Assembly: GCA_903847315.1 (NCBI GenBank)
Contig: CAINDG010000040.1
Coordinates: 1-64,000, forward strand
Length of the DNA: 64,000 nt
Source of the DNA: an uncultured Planctomycetota bacterium
GTDB taxonomy: Bacteria > Planctomycetota > Phycisphaerae > Sedimentisphaerales > UBA12454
Reading direction: 5' to 3'
In this document: in pieces, positions 34,333 through 43,969 of the stretch
How positions within the stretch are numbered: position 1 is the stretch's first letter
Layout of the letters: each line of letters begins with the position of its first letter
Position numbers and translations under genes: made by a program
The notes under the pieces: model-generated
Told to the model about the DNA's origin: nothing
What the model saw: only the letters and a program-made list of their open reading frames with translations
Databases searched by the model: none

Positions 34333-37053
34333 TTAATTTTTAACTACAGCTTGGGCCGCTGCCAATCTTGCAATCGGAACTCTGAACGGTGAGCAGGAAA
34401 CATAATCCATACCAACTTTATGGCAGAATTCAATACTTGCCGGTTCGCCGCCGTGTTCGCCGCAAATTCCAACTTCGAGATTTTTACGGGTTTTTCTACC
34501 GCGTTCGATGCCGATTTTAATCAATTCGCCGATACCAACCTGGTCGATACTCTGGAACGGGTCGCCCGGCAGAATACCTTTATTAATATAATCCGGCACG
34601 AAACCGCCGATATCATCGCGCGAGAAGCCGAAGCCCATCTGCGTAAGGTCGTTTGTGCCGTAGCTGAAGAACTCAGCGACTTTGGCGATTTCGCCGGCGA
34701 CGAGAGCGGCTCTTGGAATTTCAATCATCGTTCCGAACATATGAGGAATCTTTTTGACGCCGGTCTTTTTGCAGACCTCGGCGTAAACTTCTTTTGCGAT
34801 TTTCAGCTGGAATTCGATTTCCTTTACATCGCAGACGACCGGTATCATTATTTCCGGATACGGTTTTTTGCCGGCCTTTATCAATTCTGCTGCCGATTCG
34901 AAAATAGCCTTTATCTGCATCCTGCTTACTTCCGGATAGGTAATGCCGAGCCTTACGCCGCGGTGTCCCATCATCGGGTTGGATTCATGCAGAGAATCGG
35001 CACGCTTGTTGAACTCATCAGCATTGATGTTCAAATCTTTAGCAAGGGCTGCGCGTTTGTCGGCGTCCTGCGGAACGAACTCATGCAGAGGCGGGTCGAG
35101 CAGTCTAATTACTACCGGCAGTTTATCCATCGCCTCGAGCGTTCCTTTTATATCTTTCTTAACGAATGGATAAAGCTGGTCGAGAGCTTTTTGCCTTTCA
35201 GCTACAGTATTGCTCATAATCATCTTGCGGAGCAAAAACAGCGGCTGGTCCGCACCTTTGCCGTAGAACATATGCTCTGTTCTGAAAAGGCCGATGCCTT
35301 CGGCGCCGAACTGTCTTGCCTTTACGGCGTCTTCAGGAGTTTCAGCGTTGGTGCGAATGCCGAGTTTCTTTACCGAATCGCAAACCTTGAGAAAATCATT
35401 CAATTCCTTGTTCTCTCTGGAAGCGTCCATCATAGGAAGCTTACCTGCGTAGAAAACGCCTTTTGTACCGTTGAGCGTAATCCAATCGCCTTCGTTCATA
35501 ACTTTGCCGGCAACGTGAAGCTGCTTTTTAGCATAATCAACTTCAATTGATCCGCAGCCGACGATGCAGCACTTGCCCCAGCCGCGAGCAACTAAAGCAG
35601 CGTGACTTGTCATACCGCCGCGAGCGGTGAGAATAGCCTGTGCAGCACGCATACCTTCGACGTCTTCAGGATTTGTTTCTTCACGAACGAGAATAACATC
35701 CTTGCCCTGTTTTTTCCATTCGACAGCATCGACAGCGTTGAACACGATTTGGCCGCATGCGCCGCCCGGACCTGCGGGCAGACCTTTGGCAAGAGGCTTA
35801 TGATCTTTTTCAGTTATCGGGTCGATAATCGGATGCAAAAGCTCATCAAGCTGAGCAGGCGTAACTCGCATAACAGCCTGTTCTTTAGTAATGAGTTTTT
35901 CTTTCAGCATATCAACTGCCATTTTGACTGCGGCCGGGCCATTGCGCTTACCGACTCGGCACTGAAGCATAAACAGCCTGTTGTTTTCGATTGTAAACTC
36001 TATGTCGAGCATATCATGGTAATGCTTTTCGAGTTTTTTCTGTATCGCGTCCAATTCCCTGTAGGCTTTTGGCATTTTCTTTTCGAGCGAGACTTCGGTT
36101 TTATTGTGTTCGCTCTTTGAAGATTCGTTTACCGGTCCCGGTGTTCTGGTGCCAGCCACAACGTCTTCGCCCTGAGCATTGACAAGATATTCGCCGTAGA
36201 AATGATTGTCGCCGTTGCCGGGGTTTCTTGTGAAAGCAACACCGGTCGCGCTTGTTTCGCCTAAATTGCCGAATACCATCGACTGAACATTAACCGCTGT
36301 ACCCCATTCATCGGGGATATTTTCGATTCTTCTGTATGATATAGCTCTTTTGCCGTTCCACGATGAGAACACCGCGTCGATGCCGCCCCAAAGCTGCTTG
36401 TTGGCATCGTCGGGAAATTCTTTTTTAAGAACTTCCTTAATCGTTGCCTTGAATTTTGCGCAGAGACCTTTCAAATCTTCAGCGGTCATTTCGGTATCTG
36501 TTTTGTAACCTTTCTGCTTCTTGAGCTGGTCCATTATCCTGTCGAGCTGCTTGCGGATACCCATATCGTCGGCAGTCTCAATACCGGCGGCCTTTTCCAT
36601 AACGACGTCGCTGTACATCATCAGCAGTCTGCGATAGGCGTCATAGACGAATCTTTCATCACCGCTTAAAGCAATCAGGCCCGGAATTGTCTCTTCGGTA
36701 AGGCCGACATTAAGTACGGTTTCCATCATACCGGGCATACTGCTTCTGGCGCCGCTGCGGACGGAAACCAGCAGAGGATTGGTTGTACCGCCGAATTTTT
36801 TGCCCATTATCTTTTCGACATTAGCCAATGCTTTTTCAACATCAGCTTTGATAGTTGCCGGATACTTCTTTTTATTTTTATAAAAATAAGTGCAGACTTC
36901 TGTCGTGATAGTGAAGCCCGGAGGTACTGGTACACCGAGGCTTGCCATTTCGGCAAGATTCGCTCCCTTGCCGCCGAGGAGTTCCTTCATTTTCGCGTTA
37001 CCTTCGCCTTTACCGCCGCCGAAGAAGTAAACCATTTTCTTGCTCTTAGCCAT
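34333..37053 (-). CDS. ppdK: Pyruvate, phosphate dikinase
   Basis: 906 residues, ribosome-binding site AAGGAG. The ATP-grasp domain is N-terminal (GGKGANLAEMASLGVPVPPGF). The phosphohistidine domain has TARGGMTSHAALVARGWGK with the catalytic His. The C-terminal PEP/pyruvate TIM barrel includes FGAEGIGLFRTEHMF, SYGTNDLTQMGFGFSRDD and CGEHGGEPAS with the catalytic Cys. It interconverts pyruvate, ATP and phosphate with PEP, AMP and pyrophosphate, a reversible glycolytic/gluconeogenic step. It is single-gene; the regulatory protein PDRP is not adjacent. Confidence 0.97.
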   Translation of the reverse strand: MAKSKKMVYFFGGGKGEGNAKMKELLGGKGANLAEMASLGVPVPPGFTITTEVCTYFYKNKKKYPATIKADVEKALANVEKIMGKKFGGTTNPLLVSVRSGARSSMPGMMETVLNVGLTEETIPGLIALSGDERFVYDAYRRLLMMYSDVVMEKAAGIETADDMGIRKQLDRIMDQLKKQKGYKTDTEMTAEDLKGLCAKFKATIKEVLKKEFPDDANKQLWGGIDAVFSSWNGKRAISYRRIENIPDEWGTAVNVQSMVFGNLGETSATGVAFTRNPGNGDNHFYGEYLVNAQGEDVVAGTRTPGPVNESSKSEHNKTEVSLEKKMPKAYRELDAIQKKLEKHYHDMLDIEFTIENNRLFMLQCRVGKRNGPAAVKMAVDMLKEKLITKEQAVMRVTPAQLDELLHPIIDPITEKDHKPLAKGLPAGPGGACGQIVFNAVDAVEWKKQGKDVILVREETNPEDVEGMRAAQAILTARGGMTSHAALVARGWGKCCIVGCGSIEVDYAKKQLHVAGKVMNEGDWITLNGTKGVFYAGKLPMMDASRENKELNDFLKVCDSVKKLGIRTNAETPEDAVKARQFGAEGIGLFRTEHMFYGKGADQPLFLLRKMIMSNTVAERQKALDQLYPFVKKDIKGTLEAMDKLPVVIRLLDPPLHEFVPQDADKRAALAKDLNINADEFNKRADSLHESNPMMGHRGVRLGITYPEVSRMQIKAIFESAAELIKAGKKPYPEIMIPVVCDVKEIEFQLKIAKEVYAEVCKKTGVKKIPHMFGTMIEIPRAALVAGEIAKVAEFFSYGTNDLTQMGFGFSRDDIGGFVPDYINKGILPGDPFQSIDQVGIGELIKIGIERGRKTRKNLEVGICGEHGGEPASIEFCHKVGMDYVSCSPFRVPIARLAAAQAVVKN

Positions 37054-37286
37054 CTCTGTAAATCTCCTTAAACAAATAAAATAGCCTATAAAAGGCTGTT
37101 ACATAAAATTGTACTGTAGAAACAATAAGAGGCGCGTAAGTATAGAGATGTAGCCGGTGCCTGTCAACCATTTTCGGCGATTACAATGCGTCAAAAACCC
37201 AAAGAAGTGCTATTTTGTCCTTTTACGGCTTGACTAAATATATTCTATCTACATAATTGTTATCTGATGCGGTCGAAAACGGCAAA

Positions 37287-38417
37287 ATGAAACAGAAAGA
37301 ACTATTAGTTATTTTGATAATATTTATTGTGTCCGTATCAGGCTGTGCGCCTGTTCGGCACGCCGTTCCGGAGCCGTTGATTTTAAAAGCGACTTTGCCG
37401 GGGATGCCCGGGAACATCAGGGTTTTCGAAGAGGATTTCACGCCGACTGTTAAACAAAATCCAAAGGATTCCAATGACTACAGCCTTTTAGCTCTTTCCG
37501 GCGGCGGGGCCAGCGGAGCTTTTGGGGCCGGAGTTTTATGCGGCTGGACAAAAACCGAAACCAGGCCGAAGTTTCAGGTTGTTACAGGAATAAGCACAGG
37601 AGCCTTAATAGCGCCTCTGGCATTTATCGGGCCTGAATGCGACGAGGAATTAAAACAGATATATACCACAATCAAGCCGAAAGATATTTTTAATGTCAAC
37701 GGTTTGTTTGGCGTGCTGGGAATATTATATGGTGAGTCGTATGCGGACACGAAACCTTTGTCTTTGCTAATTGCCAAAACAATGACGCAGGAGAAAATTG
37801 ACGTCATTGCACAGGAATACGCCAAAGGAAGACGGCTTTATGTCGGCACAACTTATCTGGACGCTCAGCGTTTCGTAATTTGGGATATGGGCGCGATTGC
37901 GGCCAGTAAAAATCCGCACGCCGCCGAAATATTCAGGAAGGTACTGCTTGCTTCTGCCGCGTTTCCCGGACTTTTCCCACCCGTATGTTTCGATGTTGAA
38001 GCCGATGGCAAAAAATATGACGAGATGCATGTTGACGGCGGAACTATAACCGGCGTATTCAGCCATTTTAAGTCTTTCAGGGTCGCAGGTCAGATGCCGT
38101 ACAAACTTTCCAATATTTATGTTATCAAAAACGGCAGGGTAGCCGCGGAGTATAAGCAGGTAAAGCGAAATTCCCTGAAGATATTGAACCATTCATTTTT
38201 AACGCTGATGAAAACACAGACGTGGAATGATTTATATCGAATATATGACCTGGCCAAGGACGATAAAATCGGATTTAGCTATATGTGCATTCCGAGTGAT
38301 TATGTGACTGAAAGCACGAAAATGTTTGACCCTGTCGAAATGAAAAGACTTTTCGATATGGGTTTTGAGATGGGCAAAGCCGGCGATAAGTGGCAAAAAA
38401 CAGTGGCTATTAAATAA
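37287..38417 (+). CDS. Patatin-like phospholipase lipoprotein
   Basis: 376 residues from ATG 37287, chosen because it puts a proper signal peptide (MKQKELLVILIIFIVSVSGC) at the N-terminus with lipobox VSGC. The alternative TTG at 37257 would add ten unneeded residues. The oxyanion-hole motif is SGGGASGAFGAG, the nucleophile elbow VTGISTGAL (GxSxG) and the catalytic Asp VDGGT. This is a Ser-Asp dyad lipid acyl hydrolase expected to be anchored in the outer or inner membrane. Substrate unknown. Confidence 0.85.
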   Translation: MKQKELLVILIIFIVSVSGCAPVRHAVPEPLILKATLPGMPGNIRVFEEDFTPTVKQNPKDSNDYSLLALSGGGASGAFGAGVLCGWTKTETRPKFQVVTGISTGALIAPLAFIGPECDEELKQIYTTIKPKDIFNVNGLFGVLGILYGESYADTKPLSLLIAKTMTQEKIDVIAQEYAKGRRLYVGTTYLDAQRFVIWDMGAIAASKNPHAAEIFRKVLLASAAFPGLFPPVCFDVEADGKKYDEMHVDGGTITGVFSHFKSFRVAGQMPYKLSNIYVIKNGRVAAEYKQVKRNSLKILNHSFLTLMKTQTWNDLYRIYDLAKDDKIGFSYMCIPSDYVTESTKMFDPVEMKRLFDMGFEMGKAGDKWQKTVAIK

Positions 38418-38435
38418 TTTTTCTCCTGCGGCAAA

Positions 38436-39053
38436 CTATTCTGTATGAAATACGGGGGTTTTGATTTTCTTTAAACTTAGTATTCCGCTAATGACAGTTA
38501 TCAATGCCGTGATTATATAAGTAACAGTCATAAACCAATATCCCCACACAGCCGTCTGAACGTAAGCCATTTTCATAATAACCGTGCCGACAGCGAAAGC
38601 TTGTATGAACATCTTGATTTTGCCTGAGAGGGTAGCCGGGAATTTTATCCCTTTCGATTCGCTCCAATGCCGCAGCACTGTTACGAAAAACTCTCTAAGA
38701 ATTATTATTCCTGCAAACCCCCATTGGAAAATAGCATTCTGAACTTTTGTGAAATCAAAAAGTTTCGGCTCGCCGATAATCGCAAAACAGACAAACGCTC
38801 CGACTATCAGTATTTTGTCCGCAAGCGGGTCAACCAATCTGCCGAATTTGCTTGCGACATTCAGTTTTCTGGCTATCGGTCCGTCAATCATATCGGTCAG
38901 GCCGGCGATTACGAAAATCACAAAAGCAACGTCAAGATAAAAAGATGTGTCCTGATGCACTGCCAGTTTCGGCTCAAAGAAAATCATCACCAGAAAAATC
39001 ACCGACAGTACAAGTCTGCCGCCTGTCAGGATGTTCGGAATCTGCTTTATCAT
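38436..39053 (-). CDS. pgsA: CDP-diacylglycerol-glycerol-3-phosphate phosphatidyltransferase
   Basis: 205 residues, several TM helices. The CDP-alcohol phosphotransferase motif is complete: DMIDGPIARKLNVASKFG then RLVDPLADK. It makes phosphatidylglycerol phosphate, the first committed step to phosphatidylglycerol and cardiolipin. It lies 32 bp downstream of rimO on the same strand, a pairing seen in other bacteria. Confidence 0.9.
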   Translation of the reverse strand: MIKQIPNILTGGRLVLSVIFLVMIFFEPKLAVHQDTSFYLDVAFVIFVIAGLTDMIDGPIARKLNVASKFGRLVDPLADKILIVGAFVCFAIIGEPKLFDFTKVQNAIFQWGFAGIIILREFFVTVLRHWSESKGIKFPATLSGKIKMFIQAFAVGTVIMKMAYVQTAVWGYWFMTVTYIITALITVISGILSLKKIKTPVFHTE

Positions 39054-39085
39054 AGAAAACAGGATATAGAATGTTTAAGAAAAAA

Positions 39086-40477
39086 TCAAATTTTTTCCGC
39101 AAGCAAATCGTAATCTTTAAAGCCTGCAATCTTCGCTTTTACAAAACTGCCGGGCAGGTCGGTGCAGTTATTTATGAAACAAACACTGTCAATATGCGGC
39201 CCTTGGCCGTAAAAACGCCCCACAGATTGTCCCTCCGGATGATTTTCCCGTCTCGACTCGGCGTCGAGCCGAGGTTGGACGTCGATAAGGCATTCGATAA
39301 CCTGACCGAGGATGGCCTGGTTTTTCTCAAACGCTATCTGCTGCTGGACAAGCATAAGCTGCTCTCTTCTGTCCTCCTTGATATTATGCGGTATCCGGCC
39401 GGGCAGTTCTGCCGCCTTTGTGCCTGCCTCCGGCCAGAATGTAAAACAACCCAAAGCGTCAAAACGAGCCCATTTCGCAAACTCGACAAGCTCGTCGAAT
39501 TGCTCCTGTGTCTCGCCGGGGAAACCGGCAATTACCGTTGTCCGAAGCGCAACATCGGGAATGTTCTGGCGGATTTTATCAATAAGAGCGGCGATTTGCC
39601 TTTTCGTATCAGGCCGATGCATCTTTTTCAGTATCTCATCGTTAATGTGCTGAATAGGCATATCAATATAATGAACAACCTTTTTGCTTTTCGCGATTGC
39701 TTCGATAAGTTCATCCGTGATACCTGAAGGATTCAGATACATAAGTCTTATCCATTTGAGCTTGTCGATTTTTTCCAGTTCGCTGATGACTTTTACAAGG
39801 CCGTTCTTTTCGCCAAGGTCGCGCCCATAGTTCGCGCTGTCCTGTGCGATGATGGATAGTTCCACTACGCCTGATTTGGCAAGCTGATTTGCCTCGAGCG
39901 CAATATCGTTCAGCGGTTTGCTCCTGAATTTACCTTTAATCGACGGGATTGTACAGAAAGAGCAGGTTCTGTCACAGCCTTCGGAAATTCTCAGGTACGC
40001 CCAGTGCGAAGGATTTATCAGCAGCCTGTCGGTATCCGACTGCGTTTTGTTTAACCAGTCGGCGGGACTGGCGTAAAATTTAGCGGGATTTTCGCTGAAA
40101 AGATTTTCAATTACATTTGCGATATTGTCTCTTGCTCCAAGGCAGACGACAGCATCTATTTTTGGAAATTGCTCAAGAAGTTTTTCTTTAAATCTTTCCG
40201 GCAGGCAGCCCGCGATGATAACCTTTTTTATTTTCCCTTTGCGTTTTTTTGCGAGAGTCTGGTTTATGACTTCAGCAGCCTCGTCAACGGCGGGTTTTAT
40301 AAAGCCGCAGGTATTAATTACCACGACGTCGGCGTTGTCGATGTCGTAATCTATCACAAAGCCGGCCTGGGCAATCAGCGCAAGCATCTTTTCCGAATCG
40401 ACAATATTTTTCGGACAGCCCAATGCGACGAAGCCGACCGCTATTGGTGTTTGGTTATTTTTGTTTGTTATAGACAC
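39086..40477 (-). CDS. rimO: Ribosomal protein uS12 methylthiotransferase RimO
   Basis: 463 residues, GTG start. The N-terminal UPF0004 domain carries the RimO-type start VALGCPKNIVDSE and VINTCGFIKPAVDEA. The radical SAM cluster motif is SEGCDRTCSFCTIPSIKGKF. A TRAM domain closes the protein. RimO adds a methylthio group to the conserved Asp of ribosomal protein S12 using SAM and two iron-sulfur clusters. The LGCPKN start separates it from the tRNA enzyme MiaB. In an apparent operon with pgsA. Confidence 0.93.
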   Translation of the reverse strand: MSITNKNNQTPIAVGFVALGCPKNIVDSEKMLALIAQAGFVIDYDIDNADVVVINTCGFIKPAVDEAAEVINQTLAKKRKGKIKKVIIAGCLPERFKEKLLEQFPKIDAVVCLGARDNIANVIENLFSENPAKFYASPADWLNKTQSDTDRLLINPSHWAYLRISEGCDRTCSFCTIPSIKGKFRSKPLNDIALEANQLAKSGVVELSIIAQDSANYGRDLGEKNGLVKVISELEKIDKLKWIRLMYLNPSGITDELIEAIAKSKKVVHYIDMPIQHINDEILKKMHRPDTKRQIAALIDKIRQNIPDVALRTTVIAGFPGETQEQFDELVEFAKWARFDALGCFTFWPEAGTKAAELPGRIPHNIKEDRREQLMLVQQQIAFEKNQAILGQVIECLIDVQPRLDAESRRENHPEGQSVGRFYGQGPHIDSVCFINNCTDLPGSFVKAKIAGFKDYDLLAEKI

Positions 40478-40535
40478 AATCAGATTTCTTTCTTAAATCA
40501 GAGAACATATTATATTAATTTTCGTACGAAAAGCT

Positions 40536-41195
40536 ATGAGCGAATTTGAGACAGCAAAAAAGAAAAGACTGATAAAACAGGTTTTAACCGCGGTTATTTT
40601 CCCGGTGGTTATCATCGGCGGGTGGTTTTATCCTGTCCTGGGTTATTTTATTCCGATTTGTATGGTTGCCGGCATAACAATAGCATTCTATCGCGGAAGA
40701 AAATGGTGCGATTGGTATTGTCCGAGAGGAAGTTTTTTTGATACCGCAATAAAATTCATAAGTCCAAACAAGGAAATACCTGCGTTTTTTAAGAATCTTT
40801 CGACCAGAATAATAATGCTGATAATTCTTATGACGATTATGACGGTTCAGATAATTATGGTCTGGCCAGACCCGTATAAAATCGGAAAAGTTTTTGTCGT
40901 TATACTGACTGTTACCACAAGCATAGCCATTGTTTTGGCTGTAATTTATCATCCGCGGGTATGGTGTTGTTTCTGCCCGATTGGTTCGATATCCAACTGG
41001 GTCGGCAAAGGGAAAAAACCGTTAAAAATAGATTCCAGCCTTTGCATCGACTGCAAACTCTGTCATAAGGTCTGCCCAATTCAGGTATCAGCTTATAAAT
41101 TCAAAGGCAGCGGCGTAGAAAAGGTGATGGATGGCGATTGCCTTAAATGCGGCCTTTGTACAACGGCCTGCCCCAAAAAAGCGCTGAGTTTATAA
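40536..41195 (+). CDS. NapH-like membrane ferredoxin
   Basis: 219 residues. Four TM helices (about 15-30, 36-50, 88-108, 118-138) are interleaved with two cysteine motifs, KWCDWYCPRGS and WCCFCPIGS, typical of the NapH/NosR/RdxA group. The C-terminus has two 4Fe-4S ferredoxin motifs, CIDCKLCHKVCP and CLKCGLCTTACP. It probably passes electrons from quinol or a cytoplasmic donor across the membrane. It stands alone with no nap, nos or ccoG partner in the window, so the acceptor is unknown. Confidence 0.85.
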   Translation: MSEFETAKKKRLIKQVLTAVIFPVVIIGGWFYPVLGYFIPICMVAGITIAFYRGRKWCDWYCPRGSFFDTAIKFISPNKEIPAFFKNLSTRIIMLIILMTIMTVQIIMVWPDPYKIGKVFVVILTVTTSIAIVLAVIYHPRVWCCFCPIGSISNWVGKGKKPLKIDSSLCIDCKLCHKVCPIQVSAYKFKGSGVEKVMDGDCLKCGLCTTACPKKALSL

Positions 41196-41202
41196 GCGAT
41201 GA

Positions 41203-41829
41203 TTATATCTTTTTAAAAGCGAGGGTGAATGTATTTCTTTTTTCCCTGATGAACTTTCTTTCGTAGTTTGTGCCCACAAGTTCATCATTTTGTGCGCCGG
41301 CAGGTTTTACGAACTCGATAGGCTTTAATTCCTTCGCAAAACTTTCAAAAACATTCTGCATCCAATTGAAATAGTCGGCGTGGTCGGTGGCGATGTTAAT
41401 CAGGCCTCCCTTTTTCAAACATCGAATCATTTGCGAGACATTTTCCGCACTGACAAACCGTCTTTTGTGATGCGGTCTTTTAGGCCAGGGGTCGGGAAAA
41501 TAAATATGAAAACAATTAACTGTACTGTCATCGATATGCTTTTTGACGAAAAGTGCCGCCTCGGTTCGTATGATACGAACATTCCCTATGTCCCTCCGCC
41601 CCATTCTATCTACGGAGTATTTATAAAATTTGTTCGCCCATTCGATTCCTAAAAAGTTTATCTTTGGAAAAGCAATCGCCTGATGGACCAAAAAGGTGCC
41701 TCTGCCGGAGCCGATTTCGACATGCAGCGGGGCAGAACGTCCAAAAACGTCCGAAAAATCGGTTTTGCCCTGCACATCTTCCTGCCGCAAGGCGATATCG
41801 GGATATTCTTTTAAGGTTTTCCGGGCCAT
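41203..41829 (-). CDS. trmB: tRNA (guanine-N7-)-methyltransferase
   Basis: 208 residues. SAM-binding motif I is VEIGSGRGTFLVHQA, and the TrmB-specific YFPDPWPKRPHHKRRF is present. The C-terminal GTNYERKFI matches the TxYE(x)F end of the family. It makes m7G46 in the variable loop of many tRNAs. Convergent with the ferredoxin gene, 7 bp apart. Confidence 0.95.
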   Translation of the reverse strand: MARKTLKEYPDIALRQEDVQGKTDFSDVFGRSAPLHVEIGSGRGTFLVHQAIAFPKINFLGIEWANKFYKYSVDRMGRRDIGNVRIIRTEAALFVKKHIDDSTVNCFHIYFPDPWPKRPHHKRRFVSAENVSQMIRCLKKGGLINIATDHADYFNWMQNVFESFAKELKPIEFVKPAGAQNDELVGTNYERKFIREKRNTFTLAFKKI

Positions 41830-41967
41830 TTTCAGTTTGCTGATTTTTTACGCAAAACCATAATTAAGTCAAGTTTAAAAAGAAACGATATATATTTTGT
41901 GAAACTATCAGACTGTCAGTTTCGTATAGGCTAGTGGAAATAACAATATGTTCTCGGACCTAAGATT

Positions 41968-42660
41968 ATGATAAGGCCAATAAAATTACGACGAAAACGG
42001 GTACTGATTGATGTCGATACCCAGAAAGACCTTCTGATGGCAGATGGCACAGCCTGCATAAAGAATCATCGCAGAATCCTTATGAACATCAGAAGAATGT
42101 ATGCCTGGGCGAGAATCAAGCATATCAAAGTGGTTTCAACAGTATTGTGCAAGCCGGGCAGAAACGGCGATAATTTCTGTATCACCGGCACCAACGGCCA
42201 GAAAAAAGTTTCATATACTCTCCGCAACAAAAGAATTAGTTACCAGGCCGACGACAGCACAGACCTGTCCAGAGACCTGTTTACCCGCGTTGACCAGATA
42301 ATACTGAGCAAAAGATGTGCAAACCCATTCGAAGAGCCCAGAGCGGAAAGACTGCTTTCGGAGTTGAAAGCCGATGAATTTATAGTAATTGGCGCCGTTG
42401 CCGAAACAACAGTAGCGGCAACCGTCCTCGGCCTTTTGCAAAGAGGAAAAAGAGTGGTCGTTCTTACCGACGCAATCGGCGTATTCGACAGACACTCGGC
42501 TGATGTCGCATTTCGGAAGATGAAGGCAAAGGGAGCGATTCTGGTGGAAACAAAAGATATCGCCGGCTCAACTCATTTACATACCGCTGGAATATGCGAT
42601 TGTAAACTTTGCAAAACCGCTGAAAAAGAAGAAAAACTTCAGACACAAACCATCGCATAA
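41968..42660 (+). CDS. Isochorismatase-fold protein lacking the nucleophile Cys
   Basis: 230 residues. The fold is shown by RVLIDVDTQKDLLM (catalytic Asp position), a Lys in ILSKRCANPFEE, and the IVIGAVAETTVAATVLGLLQ strand-helix, then RVVVLTDAIG. In active members the second of these reads like GxxTxxCVxxT; here Thr replaces the nucleophilic Cys, so the classical cysteine hydrolase chemistry should be lost. A cluster CDCKLC near the C-terminus might bind a metal. The substrate is unknown; it may be a binding protein or use other chemistry. Confidence 0.75.
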   Translation: MIRPIKLRRKRVLIDVDTQKDLLMADGTACIKNHRRILMNIRRMYAWARIKHIKVVSTVLCKPGRNGDNFCITGTNGQKKVSYTLRNKRISYQADDSTDLSRDLFTRVDQIILSKRCANPFEEPRAERLLSELKADEFIVIGAVAETTVAATVLGLLQRGKRVVVLTDAIGVFDRHSADVAFRKMKAKGAILVETKDIAGSTHLHTAGICDCKLCKTAEKEEKLQTQTIA

Positions 42661-42691
42661 CAAACACAAAATTCTATGATAATTATCAATG

Positions 42692-43354
42692 TTAAGCGGG
42701 TGGAAGCGCATCTGTTACCAGAGCTAACAACAAAAGAGCTAATTTAGACAAAATTTCCGCAACGATTAAGGCGGCTATAAAACTGATAATAGCCTTACTG
42801 CCTTTCACATTGCAGGAGATTGCATAAGCACGATACATCAAAAGTATTACCCAGATAAGTACCACAAGACTAACGACAATTCCAAGAAGGAACAACAATA
42901 CGTCAGCGCCTCCAATAGCAACTGCCGGCGTCTGGTGCGTGGATTTAGATACTATAAACTCAACAAATCTGCCATATCCTTTAGGCAGCGTAACCAAAGC
43001 CGACAGAAGATAAGGGGCCCTGGCTAAAGCCTGGGTACCGAATACATCAATTGCTCTGACAGATGAATGTGACCGTGATATGATATGACCGGCAATCAAA
43101 AGCATTATGGAAATCCAGAGCCAATCGCTTAACACCTCAGCGAAAAAGAGCCACAATGGCGCAGCTTTACCAGTGTGAACATCTAATACACCGTCAAAAT
43201 GTGTATTGCTCAGCGAACCTATATATGTGGCTGTCAAAATAATGGCTAGGCCGACCAACAAAGCGCTGCCGCCTGCGATAAACTGAAATGGATTGAATAA
43301 CCATTGGCCCAAAGTTCTTTTTTGCAGATTGTTGTTTAATTCTATATCAGTCAT
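42692..43354 (-). CDS. Yip1-like polytopic membrane protein
   Basis: 220 residues from ATG 43354, chosen over the longer frame (43420) because a GAGAGGA ribosome-binding site lies just upstream and the longer form would overlap the preceding gene. About five TM helices, with the N-terminal TLGQWLFNPFQFIAGGSALL, resembling Yip1/DUF1282 proteins. It follows the DUF2089 gene by 19 bp in the same direction, a likely operon. Role unknown. Confidence 0.7.
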   Translation of the reverse strand: MTDIELNNNLQKRTLGQWLFNPFQFIAGGSALLVGLAIILTATYIGSLSNTHFDGVLDVHTGKAAPLWLFFAEVLSDWLWISIMLLIAGHIISRSHSSVRAIDVFGTQALARAPYLLSALVTLPKGYGRFVEFIVSKSTHQTPAVAIGGADVLLFLLGIVVSLVVLIWVILLMYRAYAISCNVKGSKAIISFIAALIVAEILSKLALLLLALVTDALPPA

Positions 43355-43373
43355 AAATGGTCCTCTCAAAAAT

Positions 43374-43649
43374 CTATTCCTGGTTTTCCGGAGTTTTGAT
43401 TTGCTCGATAATATTATCAAGTTGATTCCGCACGGTCGGATAGCTCAGCTTTTGCAGCCGAGCCATCTCTTTCAATGACCCGCTGCATCTGATGAATTGC
43501 AAAATTAATTCCTGGTCCTCAACAGATAACTTGGCCAAGGCCGGCAGCTCAAATAATCCTTCTATCTCAGTGTCGCATTTCTGGCAGGATAACTTTTTGA
43601 TATTTAACTGACTCTGACAGGCCGGGCATATAGAAGGCAGTTTTTTCAT
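43374..43649 (-). CDS. DUF2089 zinc-ribbon/HTH regulator
   Basis: 91 residues, AAAGGGA ribosome-binding site. A four-cysteine ribbon CPACQSQLNIKKLSCQKC (9-26) is followed by helices with LSVEDQELILQFIRCSGSLK and MARLQKLSYPTVRNQLD, a helix-turn-helix that reads like a small sigma-like or sensory regulator. DUF2089 proteins often precede genes for small membrane proteins, as here. It probably controls its own operon. Confidence 0.8.
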   Translation of the reverse strand: MKKLPSICPACQSQLNIKKLSCQKCDTEIEGLFELPALAKLSVEDQELILQFIRCSGSLKEMARLQKLSYPTVRNQLDNIIEQIKTPENQE

Positions 43650-43969
43650 AATTTTGTCCCTTTTAATAGAATAAAGTTTAATATATGATTACCAATGTTA
43701 ATATATTATTAAATAATGTCAAGTAAAAAATAAATAAAATTAATATATTTTTCAATATTATTCATTTTTAGGCCTGTTTTACGAGAAAAAGACGGACTGT
43801 CAGGCTGGCAGGAAGGCGGCCTAAAACTGCAATTTTGCCAGAAACGAAAAATGCGACTGATACCGCTTATCTTCTTTTGAAATAACAAGTTATGACTAAT
43901 AAAATAACGCTTTCAGGTAATGGCACATTATTTGCTTCTTTACAGTCCTCATATTAGGACAGACACTTT
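43650..43969. other. 320-bp AT-rich divergent intergenic region
   Basis: Contains the sigma-54 promoter described separately near its right end. The left part (43660-43770) is very AT-rich and presumably holds the DUF2089 promoter. No CIRCE-type inverted repeat is visible. Confidence 0.6.
43921..43936 (+). promoter_or_regulatory. Sigma-54 (RpoN) -24/-12 promoter
   Basis: TGGCAC-N5-TTGCT at 43921-43936 matches the RpoN consensus exactly, with GG and GC separated by 10 bases. Transcription would start near 43947, about 23 bases before the receiver-domain gene that precedes groES-groEL. An enhancer-binding activator would be needed; its site is not obvious upstream. Confidence 0.7.

Noticed and set aside
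34420..35550. 376-codon plus-strand frame opposite ppdK
   Set aside because: Lies fully inside ppdK on the other strand; the translation is Cys/Phe/Arg-rich with no domain. It is a codon-usage shadow.
41890..41930. Possible hairpin between trmB and the isochorismatase-fold gene
   Set aside because: Six-base stem GAAACT/AGTTTC without a T run; too weak to call.
43650..43969. CIRCE (HrcA) element before groES
   Set aside because: No TTAGCACTC-N9-GAGTGCTAA-type repeat is visible; a sigma-54 promoter is found instead.
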